Shown here: piece after piece, positions 60,046-64,000 of the stretch
Numbering within the stretch: position 1 is the first letter of the stretch
How the letters are laid out: every line of letters begins with the position of its first letter
NCBI GenBank assembly: GCA_005223075.1
Contig: NJBO01000009.1
Location: 1-64,000, forward strand
Direction: 5' to 3'
Source of the DNA: a candidate division TA06 bacterium B3_TA06
Lineage (GTDB): Bacteria; Hydrothermota; Tepidihabitantia; B3-TA06
DNA: 64,000 bases
Program-made: the position numbers and the translations under genes
Notes under the pieces: model-generated
Databases searched by the model: none
What the model was told of the DNA's origin: nothing
The model's input: only the letters and a program-made list of their open reading frames with translations

Positions 60046-60073
60046 TTGACAAGTTAGTGGCAGGCTATATGTT
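60046..60073 (+). promoter_or_regulatory. Promoter of the 60-residue ORF
   Basis: TTGACA (60046-60051) and TATGTT (60068-60073) are 16 bp apart, 20 nt upstream of a GTG start. Confidence 0.5.
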
Positions 60074-60092
60074 TTTTAAGACGTGGGGTTAG

Positions 60093-60275
60093 GTGGAGTC
60101 ATTATCCCAAAAGGCGCTCGCGGTGGTGGATAAGCGGCAGAATGTCGAGGATACCCTTGAGTTCGCCCGCCGCACCGCCGAGAAGCCCGGCATGTACCGG
60201 ATAGCCGCCGCCTTAACCGACGATCGCAAGCAGGTCTTCTTCCCCAGGCTGGGTGAGAAAGAAACCAGAGGATAA
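60093..60275 (+). CDS. Small hypothetical protein of 60 residues
   Basis: The predicted protein (MESLSQKALAVVDKRQNVED... ending LGEKETRG) is charged, contains no membrane segment and has a GTG start with a GGGG site and a promoter in front. It looks like a real small gene in an otherwise empty gap, but I recognise no relative. Confidence 0.45.
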   Translation: MESLSQKALAVVDKRQNVEDTLEFARRTAEKPGMYRIAAALTDDRKQVFFPRLGEKETRG

Positions 60276-60355
60276 ACCTTTAGTCAGAAGAACTCCCGCA
60301 GCCATTCGTGCACGCCTGTGAAAACCCCCAGGTTGATCCCCTCCCAAAGGGAAAG

Positions 60356-61525
60356 CTACTGCGGCTGGCCAGCCTCGGGCACAGCGAGCAGCTGATCAAG
60401 CGTCCTGCGAGCCGGCCCATAGCCCGGATTAACCTCGAGAGCCGCCCTTAGCACAATCACCGCATCAGAAAACCTCCTGTTCTCTATGTAGAGGTGGGCG
60501 AGGTTATCGTAGGAATCCATGAACGCAGAGTCAACACGAATTGCCTGCTTGAAGGCCGGAACCGCCTTCGCAAGCTGTCCCTCTTCGGCATAGACGAACC
60601 CCAGGTTATTCAGAAGCATGGCGTAAATCCTGAAGTTAATGGGAATCCATTCAGATATACGCACCCCCTCAAGCAGCACCTGTTTGGCATCGCTCACGCG
60701 CCCCTCGCGGAAAAGAAGGCTCCCCAGCTTTACATGCACCGCGATGTTCTCAGGATTCTCACGCAGTGCTCTGTGGTAGAATTCCTCCGCACGTGCATAA
60801 TCCCTGCGAGATTCGGCTATCGACCCGAGTATCGACGAACACTGGCTACGGTTGTAAGCCAACCGATGTGCATTGGTCATCATCTCCTCGGCCTTTGTCT
60901 GATTGTTGCTCACTCGATAGTAGACACCCAGCTGATAGTAGCAGTATCCAGGCTGGAGGTTGTAGCTTAACGCTTGCCAGAAAGCCTGCTCACCTTGCTT
61001 ATAGTTGCCGGACTTCATGGCGGAGAGGGCATAGTTCAGGTGGACTACCTCCAAGGGGGCGAGCAGCGTATCCTTCATCAGAAGTGCGAATATCTCGTAG
61101 GCGTTCTGGGAGCGTCCCAGGAAATTGTAGCAGTAGGCGCGTTGAAAGGCAACCCAGGGGTGGCGAAACCCGGCCTTCTCGCTCTCCGTATAGGAAGTCA
61201 GGGCCTGGGAGTAGTCACCTCGGAGGAAGAAGGTTTGCCCCTTAAGGAAGTAGCCGGTCGCTTTAAGCTGGCGCTCTTGCCGGGGTGAAAAACGCACAGG
61301 ATGCCAAAAACCCATAATGCTCACGGCAAGAACTACAAGGATCGTCGCAACCATAAGCAAGGCGTTTTTCCGCAGAAGAATTGCCGCTGCAGCAAACAAA
61401 CCAAGGGGGGGCGTGATGAACCACAAGGTGCCAATCCCCAAAAGCAGAGGCGGGAGAAGGGCAACAGTTGCGGCCGAAAGCACCGCCGCGACTATAAGAC
61501 CCGCGGATATCCGCAAGCCCTTCAT
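60356..61525 (-). CDS. Membrane-anchored TPR protein
   Basis: The 389-residue product starts with three hydrophobic helices (about 5-80) and continues with around eight TPR motifs (for example GYFLKGQTFFLRGDYSQALT, LGSLLFREGRVSDAKQVL, LGFVYAEEGQLAKAVPAFK). TPRs bind partner proteins, so it is probably an assembly or scaffold protein at the membrane. It overlaps its upstream gene by one base (TGATG) and has AAAGGAG just ahead. The partner is most likely the upstream multi-pass membrane protein. Confidence 0.7.
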   Translation of the reverse strand: MKGLRISAGLIVAAVLSAATVALLPPLLLGIGTLWFITPPLGLFAAAAILLRKNALLMVATILVVLAVSIMGFWHPVRFSPRQERQLKATGYFLKGQTFFLRGDYSQALTSYTESEKAGFRHPWVAFQRAYCYNFLGRSQNAYEIFALLMKDTLLAPLEVVHLNYALSAMKSGNYKQGEQAFWQALSYNLQPGYCYYQLGVYYRVSNNQTKAEEMMTNAHRLAYNRSQCSSILGSIAESRRDYARAEEFYHRALRENPENIAVHVKLGSLLFREGRVSDAKQVLLEGVRISEWIPINFRIYAMLLNNLGFVYAEEGQLAKAVPAFKQAIRVDSAFMDSYDNLAHLYIENRRFSDAVIVLRAALEVNPGYGPARRTLDQLLAVPEAGQPQ

Positions 61526-62865
61526 CACTCCTTTGCCTCCTCTTCAGCTTTAAGCCCCGCACGCCGCAGGATGAGCTCTCGTCCTAAAAATACAGCCCAA
61601 AGCGGCAAGAACACAGCCAGTCCTAACTGCCACGGGAAGAGGTTAAAGGTTCGTTCCATGCCGAACAGGGAATACCCGGCCAGCACGAGGAGAAATACAG
61701 CCAATGCGTGGAGGAACGAGGAGGGCACAGTAAAGCGCGACAGACGCAAAGGAGGCGTCTTGAGAACAAAACCGCAGACGAAGAAAGTGATAACTATAAA
61801 AAGTGCCGTATATCCTAGACACCAGGCAAGGAGCATAGAAAGAATAAAAAGCCCCCCGGCCGCCCGACGGAATATTTTCCGCTCGGCTTTCTCGCGGTTA
61901 GGATCGTAGCCATAACCAAGGAAGAGCAATACCCCGGCAGCCAAAACCCCCAGAACCAAAAGCGCAAACAAGGCGATATAATCAAACGGGTTACGGGGCA
62001 CCCCAATAAGCACGTCCCGCAGGTTAAGCCAGCCGAACAGAAACCCAGCCCCTGCGCCAAGTGCAAACACAATAAGCAAGAAAGGCTTCAGCGAGCGAAA
62101 CAAGAAACGAACCTTCTCACGGCTATAGAGCCATAAGCTGAGCGCGAGAAGCGGTATCAATGGCAAAAGCAACACCAACGAGTACTTGCGCGTCGCAGAG
62201 CTAATCAGACCACCGGTGTTGTAGACGTTGGCAGCCGATGCTACCGTGGCAGAACCGCCTCCAAAAAGAGCCCCTACAACCAGTTGGAACCCGCCTGCGG
62301 TAAGCGTAGCCGCAATCAAAATGAGGGGAGCAAGCAGAATTGAGATAACCTTCCGCCACCTCTTTCGAGCGCGAAGGCCGCCGTAGATCGCAACCAGTAT
62401 CATGCCCAGATAACCCTCTATTAACATCCCTGGTGAACCGCCGTAGTACATTTTACCAAGGCCGAAAGTTGCCTTGATGCCCTCCCAGATCATCCGTGGA
62501 TCCCCTGGATATGCAAGATTGTAGCCGCCCGGACGTAACAAGGGGTCAACTAATGGGGCGATGAGGATAATAAACGAATAGACAAAAAGCACGCGGGACA
62601 CCTTGCAGATGTCGTGCCCTGTGATGAGGCGGATTAAGAGGATTGCAACGAGAAACACCATGAAGTAGAACAACGGGAAGTGCATAAGCAGTATCTCGAG
62701 GGTTATGATGGTGGTTGCGGCAAATCCAATCCCGGGCGTCTCCAGCACGCCCTCCAGCATGTTGCGGACGACCATGTAGCCGTAGGCCAGGAGAATAAAG
62801 GTGCCCAGAGGCATCCTGGAGCTCTCGACCGGCTTGATGAAAGTCCTGTCAATCCACTTGAACAT
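61525..62865 (-). CDS. Multi-pass membrane protein of unknown function
   Basis: This 446-residue protein has about ten to twelve hydrophobic segments with short loops and a basic-charged C-terminus. It has no residue pattern I can assign to a transporter or enzyme family. Loop stretches such as GGYNLAYPGDPRM and GGSPGMLIEGYLG lie between membrane helices. It is co-transcribed with the TPR gene that follows, so it is a candidate membrane partner. A strong promoter lies 36 nt ahead. Confidence 0.55.
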   Translation of the reverse strand: MFKWIDRTFIKPVESSRMPLGTFILLAYGYMVVRNMLEGVLETPGIGFAATTIITLEILLMHFPLFYFMVFLVAILLIRLITGHDICKVSRVLFVYSFIILIAPLVDPLLRPGGYNLAYPGDPRMIWEGIKATFGLGKMYYGGSPGMLIEGYLGMILVAIYGGLRARKRWRKVISILLAPLILIAATLTAGGFQLVVGALFGGGSATVASAANVYNTGGLISSATRKYSLVLLLPLIPLLALSLWLYSREKVRFLFRSLKPFLLIVFALGAGAGFLFGWLNLRDVLIGVPRNPFDYIALFALLVLGVLAAGVLLFLGYGYDPNREKAERKIFRRAAGGLFILSMLLAWCLGYTALFIVITFFVCGFVLKTPPLRLSRFTVPSSFLHALAVFLLVLAGYSLFGMERTFNLFPWQLGLAVFLPLWAVFLGRELILRRAGLKAEEEAKE

Positions 62866-62900
62866 ATCTCTCCTTCGTGATTAAGCAGAAATTATGGGGG

Positions 62901-62928
62901 ATTATAAGAGGTGAGTTTAGGATGTCAA
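62901..62928 (-). promoter_or_regulatory. Promoter of the membrane/TPR operon
   Basis: On the minus strand TTGACA (62928-62923) and TATAAT (62906-62901) are 16 bp apart. Confidence 0.85.
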
Positions 62929-63014
62929 GACAGCTGGTGCTCCTTTTCTCCGTGGGAGAAAAGGCCGCAAGGGTCAACGCCGAAATTGTCTTTGCGATCA
63001 TGCTACCCCCGTTC

Positions 63015-63055
63015 GTCATTGCGAGCTAGCCTCCGGAGGCGGCATGGCGACCAGG
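63015..63055 (+). repeat. Dispersed repeat, TCATTGCGAG family
   Basis: GTCATTGCGAG opens and GGCGACCAGG closes this shortened copy, with a GCCTCCGGAGGC palindrome in between. Confidence 0.55.
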
Positions 63056-63060
63056 ATTTT

Positions 63061-63180
63061 TCCCTCCCCACCGGGGGGAGGGATAGGGAGAGGGGGCAAG
63101 ATGAATGCATTCCCCTCCCCCTCGATCCCCCTCCACCGAGGAGGGGGAAGAATGCCCCCCTTTTGAAGGGGGGTAGGGGG
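63061..63180. repeat. Tandem CCCCTCC palindromic repeats
   Basis: Repeated C-rich arms, CCACCGxxGGAGGG cores and G-rich arms continue for about 120 bp. Confidence 0.65.
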
Positions 63181-63184
63181 GATC

Positions 63185-63237
63185 GTCATCGCGAGGAGTG
63201 ACGACCAAAGGGAGGAAGGACGTGGCGATCTCATGGC
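63185..63237 (+). repeat. Dispersed repeat, TCATTGCGAGGAG family
   Basis: GTCATCGCGAGGAGTGACGAC...GTGGCGATCTCATGG, close to the copies at 19120 and 45912. Confidence 0.65.
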
Positions 63238-63322
63238 ACCAACCTTTGACACCGGCCTCTAACCTGAATGCTTTTGGGAAAACCGACGACCGAGGGCGGG
63301 CTTGCGAAACTATCTCATTAAA

Positions 63323-63356
63323 CGTAGGGGCGTACCTTTAGGTGCGCCCGGAAAAC
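63323..63356. repeat. GTAGGGGCGTACC palindromic repeat
   Basis: ACGTAGGGGCGTACCTTTAG then GTGCGCCCGGAAAAC. An almost identical copy is at 63599-63632. Confidence 0.7.
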
Positions 63357-63484
63357 TTGCGGAACCATCTCATAGCACTAACCCAAGACAAAACGCACAC
63401 TTTTAATCCCCCTTTACTTCCCCCTTATTAATGGGGACTGAGGGGGATCGCCCCCACCTAAGCATCTTCGGTGCGCCCACCTCC

Positions 63485-63523
63485 GGTCATTGCGAGGGAG
63501 CCGAAGGCGACCGAAGCAATCAC
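63485..63523 (+). repeat. Dispersed repeat, TCATTGCGAGGGAG family
   Basis: GTCATTGCGAGGGAGCCGAAG then GCGACCGAAGCAATCAC, followed by an ATTAAACGTAG that also occurs at the 63323 copy. Confidence 0.6.
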
Positions 63524-63598
63524 ATTAAACGTAGTGCGAGACTTCAGTTTCGCGGCGAAGCCTATCACCCGAAGGGGGTGCGCTGAAGCCCAAATGAA

Positions 63599-63690
63599 CG
63601 TAGGGGCGTACCTTTAGGTGCGCCCGGAAAACTATTACGCGGGCCGACTTACGCGTAGCGGCGTCTAATCGCCAAAAGTCGGCCCCTACG
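63599..63690. repeat. Two adjacent GTAGGGGC-family repeats, one split by 25 bp
   Basis: The first (63599-63632) equals the copy at 63323. The second (63639-63690) has arms GCGGGCCGACTT and AAGTCGGCCCCTACG, separated by about 25 bp that lie where other copies have only a few bases. Confidence 0.65.
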
Positions 63691-63746
63691 AACTTGATGC
63701 ACTCATAGGGTAGAGGATAAAGGTGGGGGTGGTGATTTGGTTTCAC

Positions 63747-63835
63747 CCTCCCCTTTCTCCCCTCCCATCAAGGGAGGGGAAATGGCTTCCCACTTAATCC
63801 CCCTCCCTGTGTGGAGGGGGTGTAGGGGGAGGGGA
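63747..63835. repeat. CCCCTCC palindromic repeats
   Basis: Two inverted C-rich/G-rich units (CTCCCCTCCCATCAAGGGAG and CCCCCTCCCTGTGTGGAGGG), just upstream of the final promoter. Confidence 0.65.
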
Positions 63836-63842
63836 GAATAAC

Positions 63843-63871
63843 TTGACTTAAACCTTAAGCTCTCATACAAT
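63843..63871 (+). promoter_or_regulatory. Leaderless promoter of the last gene
   Basis: TTGACT (63843-63848) and TACAAT (63866-63871) are 17 bp apart; the ATG at 63877 is 5 nt past the -10 box and there is no ribosome site. Confidence 0.65.
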
Positions 63872-63876
63872 CCCCT

Positions 63877-64000
63877 ATGGCGAAGAGAAAAACCCAACCC
63901 CTGCCCGACCCGAAGGTAGGGAATAAATGTAAGGTAGCAAATTGTAACATCCTACCCCTTTTTAATGAAGATTACTGCGGGATGCATCTCCCTTCCAAAC
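63877..64000 (+). CDS. N-terminal part of a small Cys-rich protein (cut by window edge)
   Basis: The 41 codons in the window read MAKRKTQPLPDPKVGNKCKV and then ANCNILPLFNEDYCGMHLPSK. Cysteines in the order C-x4-C-x10-C-x2-H look like a zinc-binding knuckle. A basic start and the finger suggest a nucleic-acid- or metal-binding protein, but the rest is outside the window. The start codon lies directly downstream of a promoter in the leaderless arrangement. Confidence 0.45.
   Translation, partial: MAKRKTQPLPDPKVGNKCKVANCNILPLFNEDYCGMHLPSK

Larger units (their letters stand above)
62929..63876. other. Repeat-rich region without genes
   Basis: This 948-bp region has no credible gene. It is packed with the dispersed families: TCATTGCGAGGAG (63015, 63185, 63485), GTAGGGGC (63323, 63599, 63639) and CCCCTCC palindromes (63061-63180, 63747-63835). 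The small open frames seen across them are artefacts of GC-rich low-complexity DNA. Confidence 0.8.

Noticed and set aside
63016-63897. Several small ORFs in the final kilobase
   Set aside because: They consist of Pro/Ser/Gly-rich translations of the CCCCTCC repeats.

Overview
The window looks like a piece of chromosome from an uncultured Gram-negative (diderm) bacterium of the FCB assemblage. My best guess is a candidate phylum such as WOR-3/Stahlbacteria. That is an inference from gene content, not from a marker comparison. The supporting signs are a complete early lipid A block (lpxD, lpxC, fabZ, lpxA), many outer-membrane barrels, two gingipain-like C25 peptidases and two M28 peptidases with type IX-like C-terminal sorting domains, and PEGA and PASTA proteins. 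Promoters are plain sigma70 type (TTGACA, 16-17 bp, TATAAT-like), which argues against true Bacteroidota. No rRNA, tRNA, CRISPR array or insertion sequence was seen.

Layout. 1-12 kb: the start of tuf, a lipoprotein, a PQQ propeller, a methyltransferase, a PD-(D/E)XK protein, an esterase/glycosidase/barrel operon, another barrel and a five-repeat PEGA protein. 11.8-19 kb: one long operon with Skp-like chaperone, lpxD-lpxC-fabZ-lpxA, a DUF167 protein, an exported protein, two kinase-less PASTA proteins and rpe. 19-21 kb: a repeat-rich gap, then ffh with a possible leader peptide. 21-33 kb: secreted proteins (two tandem C25 peptidases, a TonB-receptor-like barrel, two M28 peptidases, one carrying an inserted propeller). 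33-40 kb: ftsY-smc and a Wzz/SLBB polysaccharide export pair. 40-46 kb: a two-component cluster ending in a response regulator fused to a degenerate GTPase, then an EF-G2-type factor. 46-49.7 kb: an ExbD-domain protein and a BtuB-like receptor under a cobalamin riboswitch. 49.8-52.8 kb: an accessory patch with a Fic protein behind 12-bp iterons, a DUF3800 gene, a possible PBECR nuclease, and a small structured RNA antisense to the end of the last gene. 53-63 kb: dprA, obg, a LolA-like protein, two large propellers and a membrane/TPR pair. The last 1 kb is dense in intergenic repeats and ends in the start of a small Cys-rich protein.

Two themes stand out. First, at least seven genes have a strong promoter whose -10 box ends only 5-8 nt before the start codon and no Shine-Dalgarno, so leaderless mRNAs appear to be routine here, and ffh may be translated by coupling to a leaderless 15-codon ORF. 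Second, the 49.8-52.8 kb patch (Fic, DUF3800, PBECR-like, antisense RNA, iterons) is the best candidate for an undescribed toxin/defence-type system.
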